DNA of 33,676 bases, taken from Ectocarpus siliculosus (Eukaryota; Sar; Phaeophyceae; Ectocarpales; Ectocarpaceae). The translations under genes were made by a program, and so were the position numbers. The stretch is taken from positions 1,054,347 to 1,088,022 of the forward strand of contig FN649750.1 in NCBI GenBank assembly GCA_000310025.1. The letters are read 5' to 3'. Shown here piece after piece: positions 8,921 through 20,798 of the stretch. Below the pieces are notes generated by a model. It did no database searches. It saw only the letters and a list, made by a program, of their open reading frames with translations, and was not told the origin of the DNA. Position 1 is the stretch's first letter, and each line of letters begins with the position of its first letter.

Positions 8921-11900
8921 GTGGATATATCTCCTACGGGTAGCCTATCTGTTCTGTTATGTTTATTTTCTACAAACGGAAGGGCATGCCGTGTGGGAAT
9001 CTCAAGGCGTAGTAGCAATATTTCTTTTGCAAGTGCCGTCTATGCGGGGTGTCCGCTATGTTGTCTGAACACGCGAGTCCTCTTGCAAGGGACGAGCCCT
9101 CCGCCATCCTTGCTAACCATCCCCCCCCGCACGCTTGTCTTCTCGAAGAGGAAAGCGGGAGTAGAGGAACGGACGAGCCCCGGCGCCAACAACATTAAGC
9201 TACGGCTGCGAGAAACGCAAAAAACGACCTCCACCCCCGTGCGCCGCGTGCCAACTACCTTGGAGCACCTCGTCGCGGGAACTTTCGGGGGGGTTAGCGG
9301 TGCCCTAGTGTCGTACCCTCTCGACACGGTGAGAGTAAGGTGAGCTGTCCTATCGTCCGACAGCCGCTTTCCCAGCAGCAGCAGCAGCGGCTGGCCCAGC
9401 AGCAGTAGCAGCACATGCAATGCGCTGAGGGGCGCTTGGATTCGGCTCTTGTCGATGATTTCTGGTTCAGATTTTTTAAGTGGCCTTGTCCCAGCGTTGT
9501 CAGAACATGGTTTGCACTTCTTCGGCGGAAGCAGCGCGCCCGAGAGATGTTGCGTAGACACCCTGGCCAGCCCTGCCTAAGTACAAGTACAAAATAATTG
9601 ACGCGTTACTATGCTAAGCAATAACCTTGTTCCTTCTCCCGACAGCCAGAGCTACACCACGTTGTGGTGGAACATAGAAGAAGCTCAGCAGCTCGTTACC
9701 GATGCAACTCCCACACCCTTACCCCACTTTAGCAGCCGCTGTATCACTCTCTCCCCTTCGTCCTCCTTAAAATTGTACAGCTATTCAATCCACATCCATG
9801 GGAGTCGTCCCCCTCAGTTGCACCAGTACGGAAGGCACTGAGCAGAGACCAAGAACGGTTTTTTAACGTGAAGACAACAACAACTCCCGAATATCGCAAT
9901 GAAAGTAATGCAAGCGCACCCCCTGCGTACCCCCTTCTCCCTCGCGAAAGGATGCAAACGTGCGGGAAAACCTTGGGCGCGGCGCGCACGGCGTCCATGC
10001 TCTTCCAGGAGGCGGGCATGGCGGGGTTCTACAGGGGTGTCTTGTCCCCGATGGTTGGGACGGGTATCATCAAGGCGGCCGTGTTTGGCGGGTACGGGTT
10101 GTGCCAGGCGTTGGTCCGGAGAGGGACGGGTAAAGGTGAGAGAGATCATAGAGAAGCGGCCTTGTCGTGATACTTTCGTAGGCCATGATTTGGTAGAGGA
10201 TAGAGCTCGCTTCAGCACTATGACGATGATGATGATGATGATGATGATGCAAAACATCAATCCCTTTCTGGAAGACTAAAGGTGAGACCCGGTTTCTACA
10301 TCTCTAGATCTCAAGAGCTTGCGCAATGTCAACGTTGCGGTTCTGAACATGAACCCCAGGTTTTAGGGCGAACCTCTTTCGACAACCCAGCCAACCCCGG
10401 GGGCACATTCGGAGGCAATAAATAATGACATGCCTCTCGGAGGAACGGCATGGCATTCGAGGGGGGGGACTACATCCACTTTTTGCCATCTTGCAGCTGC
10501 TCGATTTTCCGGCAACGTCTATGCTAACACTTAGAACGAAGAGACTTAATCTTTTTCCGATAAATGACACCTGTCCAGGGTTCAGTCAACGACTGGGTTG
10601 CAAGGGTTCCCGGCGGTCGCACTCCCCGTGCCCCCCAAGATGCTGTCTGAGGCGGGACGTAGTCTCGAGCATGCAGAACCGGCTCATGTGCTTGCTTGCA
10701 CGATGCCGGTTGGGAGCAGTGTCGGCGGGTTTGCGAACCGGTGCCAGACGGGCAGGCAGCATATCGTCTTTGTGATACGTCTGTCCTGCCTAGTTAGCCT
10801 CCGTGGGGAAAAATCGTGTAACCTCTCGGTATTCACACACCACAACCTTAAAATCACTGTAAAGTCTCTTTGTTCCAGGATCACTGAAATGAGTAGCGGC
10901 TCTCTTTTTTTTTTGCCGGCCACGGTTGAGTTCAGGGCTCCGTGAAAGCACACCACCTCCCGCAATTTCCCACACGTTTTGGTTCTACCGAAAAAATTGT
11001 TTGTTTTCAACGTGTGCTCATTCTGATTGTCCCACTTGTTTGCTGCCTCACTCTCTTCAGTCAATTTCTGTGCCTCGCTGCCGATGAAAGGCTGCGAAAT
11101 GAACAAGGACATACGGAGTGGCATGAACGCCTCGGGAAATGTGGGGCAGCAAAACAAAAACAACAAAATGAAAAAAACTCCAGTGAGACCTTCCTGTTGT
11201 GTGACCCCGGCTGACTCGTCAGGTGTATACGCTGAAAGGCCCGTAAACCGGCACCACAATGCATGCGACGAACACATACACATACACACACACTATGGAC
11301 AGCGACTATGTTGGTTTTAACGATAAGCTCCTTGACTGAGCAACTGCTCTCATGGCCAAGTTATTATATTTTGCGTTTTTTTAGGCTTAAGTTAAGGCGT
11401 CTGCGTCAGGTGGACCGGTGCGGATTTTGAATGTACTAAGCGGAGACCGTAACGGTTTTTAATTGTGAAGACAACAACAACAACAACAACAACAACAACT
11501 GCAACAACAGCAGCAAAATCTTAAGTACTACTGGTAAGTTCTTAAGTCGTGGAGCGCTCTGCATCCCGTTGCCCGCTGCACAGACAACGAAGAGCTAAAC
11601 CTTGTGGACCTCGGGGTTGCCGCCATGGGCTCTGGGCTTGTTGGGTCCTTTGTGGTGACTCCGGTGGAGCGCATCAAAGTGAGTGTGCCCTGCGGACATG
11701 AGGCGTGCCCGTACCGAAAAACCTTTGGTGTTGCGTTGTTGATGCGCACCATAAATTTGCAGAGCCGTCGAAGCACACTCTCCTCCCTGTCGGCAAGAAA
11801 CAACAAGCATCGCCTTTGCCTGCGCAGCCCTCGTTATTGTTGTTGCGTTCTTTCTTGGGACACGGGGTCCCGTGGAATGAAGACTGTGCTCATTCGCGAT

Positions 11901-14336
11901 AGGGACAACCCTCCCCCCAATTGTTGCTAGCCTGGTCCGTTGAAAACCCGGCGTGCTGCGTACCGGCGTTGCAGGGGATGCGAGGTCATTTGGTCTAACG
12001 ACTACGGCATGCACGGCTAACGTATGAGTACACCTCCACCAATGCCTTCAAATGTTCCGCCGTTGACCTAACGACTTCAAAAATGTTCCTCTGTTGAGCC
12101 CCCTCACCCCCGTTGACAGGTTGTGATGCAGGCGGCACTGTCATCGTCCCCCTCTGCCTCGTCTTCTCTAGCGGCAAGAGCGGGAGGGGGGTACGCGAAT
12201 GCTTGGGGCTGCGCGAGGGGCCTCGTGGCGGAGCACGGCTTGCGGGGGGGGCTGTACGCGGGGCTGGGCCCGACGCTGCTTCGGGAGGTGCCGGGGTAAG
12301 TGGGGGGGGGTGACGCAGAACAGAAAGCTTGTAGTTATTGTTTTTGTTTTTGTCGTTTATTCGGTTGTTGTTGTTGTGGTCGTCGTTGTCGTCGTCGTTG
12401 TTGTTGTTGTCTTCACATTGAAGAACCATTCCGGTCTCCGCTCAGTATCTTCTAATGTCCGTACTATAACAGTACAACTGACGCGAACGCATTCGTTGGT
12501 GACGGGCCAACTACCCACCCAAAAAAAAAAGAAGGGGCACACCTTTCTAGAAATCAAAGGACGACAGCACCAGCAACTACGCGTTGTGCCCCAGCAACTA
12601 CGTGTTGTTGTCGTTGTCGTTTTTTGTTGGCGTCGGGGGTGAAAACGTTCTCAGGCCCCGTGCCTGCACAAGGCAGGCCTCCTTCCATTTTTCGCCACGG
12701 CCCGCATATGCCGCTTTTTACCACAGACGTCGGAATAGAATAGAAGCACGCACTTCTTCGTCCATTTGTGCCTGAAAGGACACCAATCTCGATGGACAGG
12801 AGAGAAGTAGTGCTGGGTAAGTTGTCGGGATCGCGGTACTCTCTCGTTGTGCCTGAAACGGCTGCTGTCTATCTTGTGCGATGGTACACCGGGAGCTTAC
12901 GCCTTTCGATTGGGTCCTTTTCGCTTGAAAGGTGAGCCCAGGGTAGGCAAGGACAGGCACTCTGCAAAGCGTGCTGCTTACCTTCCATCTCGGACCTTCT
13001 TGCGCCTGAAGTTATTCTATGAGGTCGTCTGCCTTGTTTTTTTTTAGTCGCAGGGTTCTCTGTCGCATGTATAGAGTTCAAATAGGATCGTCGATACTAT
13101 TGAAACCGCCAGCGGCAGCGGCAGCGGCAGCAGCGGCAGCAGCAGCAGCAGCAACAAATCCGAATATCTCTGTAAGATTGGCAGAACTGATAGAGGTGCA
13201 GCTGCCGCTGGAGGCACTAGCCGAAGATTCAGACCGACTGAAATAGAGCGAGAAACTTTATTGCCGTCATTTCTTCGTTTATGTTTTGTCGTTTGCGCTG
13301 CAGCTACGCTTTCTACTTTGCAACCTACGAGGCATGCAAACGGGTCCTGCTTGGTAACGGGTCAGGGGAAGACTCCTCCCGCGGGCCCGTGCTGTTGAAG
13401 ACGGCCGTGTCTGGGGCTTTGGCCGGGATCGCTGCCTGGCTGCCGACCTACCCCGGTGAGTTGCTGCTGGTGGTTCTGCCGATGCCGGTGTTACACGGCT
13501 GCTGCTGGTTTTGCTGTTGTCGTTGGACGTTGTCTGGATGTTGGCTTCCTTCAGATGAAAGAACCGTTCTGATATCTACCAACGACTTACGCTGCTGCTG
13601 CTGCTGTTGCTGTTGCTGTGCTGCGCTGCTGCTGTCGTCGGAGGTTATTCGGGTGTTGCTGTCTTCAGCTGAATATACACGTTCTGTTGCCTATCTCTAT
13701 CATTTCCCCAACGACCGACCCAGAGATTTCCGCCACTTGTCCCCACTCGCCATCTCCTTTCTGACCGTCTCCTACCTTTGCTTGACCCCCCCGCCGTAGC
13801 CTACTATCCCCCAAATGTGCATTTTCCGCCCCCTGGTCCTGTGGGGGCATTGCTCCGTCCCCTCGAGGCCGCGTGGTCCAGTGGTCCAACAACTGCGGCA
13901 TGCGTTCACATGAGTACCTCCCCTATGGTAAGCTCCGTCCTCTCGAGGACGCATGGTCAATGGTATAACCGCAAAGGCATGCAAAACATAAGAGTACCCC
14001 CCCCCCCCCCTTGTCCTACCACCAGCGGACGTGGTGAAGAGCCGTATGCAGAGCGCTGGGGGCTCCGGCGCGGGCATGATCTCTACCGCCTCCGTGATGT
14101 GGAAAACCGAGGGGCTCGCGCCGTTCTACAGGGGGCTGTCGCCGACGATAGTGCGGGCGATGGTGAACCACGCCGCGACCTTCCTGGTCTACGAGGCGTC
14201 GATGAGCTTCATCATGAGAAGGGGGAGGCGCGGCGAGGTGGCCTCCTCCGGAAGAGAAGGATCGGAGTTAGAGGGGGGAGAACAGGTATCGAGGAAGGGC
14301 GTGTATGATGAGTTAGAGCGAGGAGATCAGCTGTAA
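8921..14336 (+). CDS. Mitochondrial carrier family (SLC25) protein, six exons
   Basis: Predicted inner-membrane metabolite transporter. Exons: 8921-9339, 9951-10135, 11584-11678, 12120-12295, 13304-13455, 14026-14336 (TAA). The join is 445 residues; intron phases are 2, 1, 0, 2, 1. Three carrier signatures are visible: PLDTVRVRMQ (133-142), PVERIK (228-233) and YPADVVKSRMQ (starting at 341). Each is followed by a FYRG- or LYAG-type loop. The TYPADVVKSRMQ and REVPGYAFYFATYE motifs point to the carnitine/acylcarnitine/ornithine-like branch of SLC25, but substrate cannot be fixed from this. The ATG at 8921 leaves about 115 residues before the first helix, unusually long, so the true start may lie in an unseen upstream exon spliced into exon 1. 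Exon 6 continues about 35 charged residues past the last helix. Introns carry several dispersed repeats. Confidence 0.85.
9820..9890 (+). repeat. SINE-like repeat 3' end with CAA tail, carrier intron 1
   Basis: Contains ACTGAGCAGAGACCAAGAAC followed by GGTTTTTTAACGTGAAGAC and a short (CAA)n tail. Same order as copies at 11420-11510 and, inverted, at 12361-12470, 28860-28990 and 32155-32245. Confidence 0.55.
11420..11510 (+). repeat. SINE-like repeat 3' end with CAA tail, carrier intron 2
   Basis: Reads TACTAAGCGGAGACCGTAAC then GGTTTTTAATTGTGAAGAC and a longer (CAA)n tail. Family consensus as for the copy at 9820. Confidence 0.6.
11930..12035 (+). repeat. C-tract dispersed repeat (family C), carrier intron 3
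   Basis: About 100 bp closely similar to 22210-22340: AGCCTGGTCCGTTGAAAACC, GGCGTGCTGCG, then TCTAACGACTACGGCATGCA and TATGAGTACACCTCC. It lies about 85 bp upstream of carrier exon 4, in the same orientation as the gene. Confidence 0.7.
12361..12470 (-). repeat. SINE-like repeat, inverted copy with TTG tail, carrier intron 4
   Basis: A GTTGTTGTTGTCTTCACATT run followed by GAAGAACCATTCCGGTCTCC and CTCAGTATCTTCTAATGTCC. It is the reverse complement of the 9820 and 11420 copies and extends further into the element body. Confidence 0.6.
13865..14010 (+). repeat. C-tract dispersed repeat (family C), two copies next to carrier exon 6
   Basis: Two adjacent copies: GCGTGGTCCAGTGGTCCAAC with CTGCGGCATGCG, then ATGGTCAATGGTATAACCGC with AAAGGCATGCAAAAC, ending in AGAGTACC and a run of C. 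The first 15 bases of the upstream copy resemble a tRNA A box (TGGTCCAGTGG). The C-run ends about 15 bp before the exon 6 acceptor at 14025 and forms its pyrimidine tract. Confidence 0.7.
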
Positions 14337-16643
14337 GGGCAGGGTATGATGGAGTTAGAGCGAGGAGAACACCTAGGGGAAGGGTGTAATGAACGGCCTC
14401 TGTGCGTGTGTGTTTTTAGGGGAGATGGGGGGATGTTTCGCGGAGAACATCATCGTCTGATCTCTATCAACTACCTTTTTGCTCTGGGTTGGCTGCCCAG
14501 TTTTGTTGTTTTCCGGTTTGCTGTCGAGGCGTGCCGAGGGTTGGGGCGAGGACACGGGCATGGCTCGAAAGTCCTTGTCGACAGCGTCACGGTCGACCAA
14601 GAAAAAAGAGAGCTGAGAGCATCATCGGCACGTGAACCCGCGCATTTTCCGATAGTTTGTCAAGCCTTTACTTTCTTTTCGTGTCAGTGCCGGCGCTTTT
14701 AGCGATCAGCTTTGTCTTGAGAGGGTTGGACACGAGAGGTGTTGCAGTTCCTGCTCTCTTCCTATTGCTTCGTAACAGCTTGAGTGCCAACAAGGCCTAC
14801 GGAAGTAGCCACCCGCTGGGGAGAAACACTCATTTCTGGTCAGGCCTCAAATTCGGGTTGCGTTGGACCCGTAGTTGAGTTGTGTTTCTGAGCACTCGTA
14901 TTTGTTCGTGAAGATTTAATCCTCTGTTTCTCGAACGGGATGTTTGCTCCAATTTATGTTGTCCGTGCCGGCTACCTTCTGTCACGACCACTTGCCAGGG
15001 ATAAATTTTGCTGGTGAATTTGGTTTTTCCAAAAGATTTGGAAGGATTTTTCTGTGGAGGAAATGAAACGGTTGACGTGTTGCTCCGCGCTTTTCTCCTC
15101 GCTTGTTGGGCCTAGAGTATTCTTCGGGCGAGAGTGAATTTGGTTTTGAAGTCACTGAAGCAGATGGAGCGGAAGTCATGTTGGAATTTTCAAGCTTGGG
15201 TGCTTGGAATGTTTTCCTGTCGCACCTCAAGCACCGCATGTTTTTTTCTCTTGTTTGTGCCACTTGGGAATAACATTGTGTCGAGTGTTTGTTCCCGTTC
15301 AATATCACAAAAGGTTGCTTACAACTTTGGTGTGATGAAAAGGTGAAGGTTGAGTTCCAAGTCACACGACTTTTCGGCAATGGTTCAAATCACTTAGAGT
15401 TAGTATTGCATCGAATTTTGTTCCTGGTGCGTTTCACAAGGTTGGGTGCAGGGTGACCCTTTCATGGCACTGTTTGAAATCACTTGGAGGTATGAGGTCA
15501 AGCTTTGGCCTGTTGCTAAAAAGCACAAGCTTTCGTGTCCCAAGTCACACGATGTTCTGGCTTAGGTTCAAAGATTCTCCGTAGCAGGGTACGACTAGAA
15601 GTTTTTTTTTGGTGCCTTTGCTGACGCCAATCATAAGATTTCGGCGACGGCTACTTCTTCTTTCACCCTAGTTCTTGAACGACTTCGAGTGGCCATGGTG
15701 TGGCATCTTGCATTTGATGCCCATATTTACCGGCCACCAAGAAAGGGAAGCCTCGGGAGATTGTGGCGGCGGTGGGGGGAGGAGTAAATCTGTCGGGGGG
15801 TCGAACTCCTTGGGACTGTGAAGGCTGAGTGAGAATAGAATTGACAACTCGTTCGTTGTGCCCCCAAAGATAACACTTCCCGTTGTGATTGGCGGCGATA
15901 ACATCCTCTTAGACCTTAGAATGGACCCAGCTGATGTGTACGTACGGGGCGGGGCGTACCGGCCAGACAGCTTGCGGCAACGTTCGGTGCTAGTGTGGAT
16001 ACAGTTGAAGTGTTGTTGTGATGTCCTTGTTGTATCTGTCTTGGTTTTTTTTCCATAGACGGGGCGATGACTTTCACCCTTTAGACTAAAAAATTGATTC
16101 CTACATGACGACGACTGGGAGGGTTTGGAAGCCGCGGAACCATGTTGGCCCGCTCAAACAGGACGCGACGGTAAAGCTAGCGTGGCCCGATCGATCAAGC
16201 CCCCACACTGCGGTGGCTGGTTGTATCTGAGCGCCTCTTTTCTCGGGTTGTCTCAGCGCGGGTTGTCTCAGCGCGGAGCACAAGTAAGCGGGAATGCGTA
16301 CTTGCAAAAATGACATTTTCCTCCCTCAGCGCCTCCCTCCTATACCTAAACAGCACTTGCCAAAGTCTTCGGCTTCCGTCTACGGGACTTTCCCCGTGTA
16401 CCGCATCGCCGCCAGAACTTTGCCGGAAACCCATCACACCACTGCCTGCCACCTCCGAAACCGTAACCTCTGTACAAAACTGAACCCTTTTTCCACACCG
16501 GATTTGCTATGGAAACCCACCACACCACTCGCCCTGCCGCCGCCCAAAGACGCCCCTCTAAAAAGCCGACGTCTATCCACACGTCGGGTTTGATCTGGAA
16601 ACCCGTGATACTACTGCTTGCCGATGCTCAAAGAACCTCTACC
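14337..16643. other. Convergent intergenic region
   Basis: Space between the 3' ends of the carrier (+) and deacetylase (-) genes. I see no recognisable gene. It holds a purine-rich stretch just after the carrier stop (14337-14400), an AT-richer section (14880-15600) with a duplicated CCAAGTCACACGA block (about 15357 and 15539), a short direct repeat TTGTCTCAGCGCGG (16247-16276) and the start of an 86-bp tandem repeat. Confidence 0.5.
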
Positions 16644-16670
16644 TTAGAAAGCAGACGTATTTATGCAAGC
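16405..16670. repeat. 86-bp tandem repeat, three copies, overlapping the deacetylase 3' end
   Basis: GGAAACCC occurs at 16425, 16511 and 16597, with a shared ACCACTGCCTGCC-like block after each. The third copy includes the deacetylase stop codon (16646-16644) and the last few codons. Confidence 0.7.
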
Positions 16671-19600
16671 CGCGGCGTCCTCGTACACGTCCCGGTGGCT
16701 CCGCACGATGTGCCCGAAGTCTTCCGACGCTGGGTCTAGGTCCTTCGGGTAACCTCCACCCATCTGAACACGAGGGAGGGACGATCGAAGACGCAGAAAG
16801 CGCGCACGGCACGGCCGCGTTCGGGTGCTTTTTCGTGTTGTGTTTTCGTCTCATCTAGTGTTCGTGGGGTGGGAACCACGCTCCACCAACCGGTATGTAA
16901 TGTTCGACGCACCAGCAAGGGTTGCACACGAAAAGGGAAAATGAAACAACAAATCAGTGACTGGAGGTGTCAAACGCTACCATTACAACAAAAGTTTATT
17001 CTGAACTATGTCGAGAGTTGGTGGGTCAAGAGGGGTATCTGGGGCGGGAACTTCCCACTTGTGGCGGTGGAGTTGCTTAACCCTTTTGAGTCTTCAGGGG
17101 TTCTCACTGATCATTGATTGATCATTTGCAAATGCTGGTGTAGTGGCAAGTCGTGGAGTTGCCGCCCTGCAGCCCTTCGCGCCGTGTATTGGCAAGTCCA
17201 TAGGTAGGTGTGTCTAGATTATTAGCACCCGCGCTAACCGGCTGACCAATGAAGAGACTTCAGTGACAGCGGCGGGTAATATCAAGGTCTCGGGAATGGG
17301 AATGGGGCCAATCAATGCTAAATCATGAATCTCTCAACGTATGCACATGTCAATGAACGCGTGTGTGCATACACATACATATGTGTTCTTTCGCAGCACC
17401 ACACATACACTCGCCCGAACGCAGGAAGCCACTGCTGCAAAGAACAGAGGACAGCAAAAGGGAGGGGTATTGCAGTCCCTGCCGAAGCCCAGATATCGAG
17501 GATATCGTGGTTCCCAACAATTTGAAAATCGTTCCCAAGATCCAGCAGTCATTGTGTCAACAGCTACAAAGAACGCTACAACAACACTACTACTACTGCT
17601 GTAGACGAGTCAAACATATCAGCAACACATCCACACTCGTAGCGCCACACATACCACCCTCGCCCGAACCTAGGAAACCACGAGGTACAGGTGTGGACTG
17701 GTGGATGTGCTTGTTGTTTGAAAAACACAGGAGCTCTAGAGAGTTGGCAGTGCACATTTCGGGGGGGGACAGAGAACAGAGAAGTACCGAAGTACAAATA
17801 CCAGCTATGGGTCTTCACTGATCATTTTGCCCTCTCTGGACTGATCATTTACAGTATACCGAGAATAGACTAGTTGAGGCAGCTAGACGACTGATCATTT
17901 CAAAGGCTACACAGCTAACCTGCCCTACTTACCGCAGCGCGACCACCCACCAACCCTTCTACGAGTCTGTCTGTGGCCACCACCCTGTCGCCGGCTTCTC
18001 TCGTGGCCTACAGGTGGAGATAGCTGTTGCGTGTACAAGAAGTACACTGTTGTCTTTCTCTGTACTTCTCTCTCTCCCGCTCGCTCTCGCTCTCATTTTT
18101 TTTTTTCGGCGCAAAAAACAAATCTGACAGTCCAGCCTAGACCCAAAGGGGTTAAGGTACTACACAGCCAGCGGGAATGAATGGGTCAAGGCGGTGGTGC
18201 TGGAAAATCACTTCGCTAAACAATGTCAACACGGGCAACAACATCAAGCCCGGGGCAACCAATGGCAATGACGCCGAGTAGGCTAGGCTGTTCACCATCG
18301 TCCGAAGAAGGAAACGCCTCGTGGTACGATGTACGATGACTAGGGGTCAAGGGGGCACCGTGATTGCGTCCTCCGTGACACACAACCCGGTCTTAAGGCC
18401 AACAGCCAACCAAACAACCAAGCCCACGACAGCCAGCGAGGTCGACGTCTACGACGGAAAGGATAACCCTGGTGAGCACCACATCAACAACCAAGCAAAC
18501 AAACAACCAGCCCCAACGACAGCTATAATATCTCACTCAACCGTGAGTACGACAGGGATGCCCCTTTCGAAAGCGACGCCAACGACAAAACACTCACAAA
18601 CATCCCAAGGCCAAAGACAGCCAGCTCGCTCACCGTGAGTACGGTAGGGATGCCCCTCGCAAGGGCCGTGTCGTATACCAGGCGATTTCGTAGACGCAGC
18701 CCTTCCCTCGTGAGGCTTAACCTCCCAAGTCGGTCGTGCTCCAGGGGGTCGACGCCTCCCTGTCGTGTTGGCCAGCGCCAATCACCGAGAGCACACGGTG
18801 CCACACGATGGACGAAAACAAAACAATTGTCTTCTTCCTCACGAAAACCAACAAAGGTGCACAGAAATTGTACAATAAATGCCGGTGTTGAATTTCGAGC
18901 GTGTTTCAACGAGATCCCATCGGATTGCAGATCGCGTCGTGAGTTCATATTGTGTAGATCTGGTCGGACTTGATCCACTGGACTTGGAAGGCGTTCTGAC
19001 GGTTTCATCTCCTACGTGCCTGATGGGGTCTGGTCGGACATGTCCCACTAAACTTGGAAGGCGTTCTAATAGTTTCATCTTCTGGGTACAGTACCTGGTA
19101 AAATACTACGTCTAATCAGATCTGATCAAATCGAATTGGGGGGCGTTCGGACGGTTTCATCTTCTTCTGCATACCTGGTAAAAGATTAGGTCTGGTCGGA
19201 CGTGGTCCACTAGACTTGGAAGGCGTTCGGACAAGAGGGATAGATACTCCTCATCGCCGGCACCTTCCTCCACCTCAATATCCACGTCGGAATCCTGCGT
19301 GCACGGCATACCCGGCGGGGGGGTGTACTCGTGTAAACGCATGCTATAGTCGTCAGACCATTGGTCAGGGGGGGGCACAGTTCTCATCGGGAGGGGGCTC
19401 GATGTTATGAAAGTGATCGTAGCATTCATAGGCATATGCAGTGAAATTGGAATGAAATGAGACACGAGACACAGCGGAAGAGAACAGTGAAGTTCGCGTG
19501 AATGGAGATGCGAAGCACAAACTATGAAGAGTAGAACAAATGAAATCGATCGGGATGCATACATACACGGACGACGGAGAAAAGTGAAACTGGAATGAAT

Positions 19601-20474
19601 TGAGGTGCCGAACATGAACGATGGAGAGCAGTGAAATTGGAATGAAATGACATGCGGAAAACGAGTGCTCACCTCCTTCTCCGAGAAGTAGTTGGCCTTG
19701 CAGTGGATGCTGAAGGTAGAAACCTCGGGTTTCGACTTGAACAGCACGGCATTCCCATTCCCCTGGCGTCGTCGGTGCAGGACCATGCAGAGGGTATAGT
19801 GTCCGAGTAAAAGGAGTGTGACTTCATTCCCATGTCTCTTCAGGTGTTCAAGCCAAGATCAATGGTTTGGTTTTTCGATGTCTGCCGGGTGTCGAAATGG
19901 TCAACCATGGCGGTCGCTAGCCCTGCAAGGCGCTCGTTCACAAGTGACCAAGAACACACACGACAAGCCGGCGAGGGGGCTCACAGCCCGCAATGAAAAT
20001 GGTTTGGTGGGATTCCACGAAGGACACCCCGACTCGGCAATCGGAGTACGGAATGGCGAGGAAAGGTGTGACGATGTTGCACATACTTGGAAACGGAATT
20101 ATGTAATAACAGAACTTCGCCGTGATCGCGCTGCTGCGTCGTGATAGGAAGGTGCAATCTAGCAGGTGGGACGAAAATCGGCCGTACAATAAAATATCAC
20201 CACCACACCTAGCATGGTACACGGGATGTACGGCACAGTACCTCTTACCTGGTGCACGTCACAGTCGACGATGAGGATCTGTCGTATTGTTTCCGGGTAG
20301 TCCCGGAGGGCCACGTTAGCTGCTACCTGTCACGTCAATCAGGCGAACAAAAGACAGCTTGCACGATGATTGTGGTACACACGCGAGGAGAATTGCTTCT
20401 TCTGCCTCAAAAGGCCATGGCGGTTCTCTCTCAAGAAAAATATAGCCGCCGCAGCAATAACAACAGCAAAAAGC

Positions 20475-20565
<91 letters not shown>

Positions 20566-20726
20566 ACAACAACAGCAACAGCAACAACAACAACAACAAT
20601 AGCAATACCAACCGAAGCGACAAGAAGAACAAGAACAAGAACAAGAACAAGAACAACAAGAACAAGAACAAGAACAAGAACAAGAACAAGAACAAGAACA
20701 AGAACAAGAACAAGAACAAGAACAAG

Positions 20727-20798
<72 letters not shown>

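Noticed and set aside
13865-13935. Possible tRNA gene (A-box-like TGGTCCAGTGG)
   Set aside because: No matching B box at the expected distance and no cloverleaf can be drawn; it belongs to the dispersed C-tract repeat.
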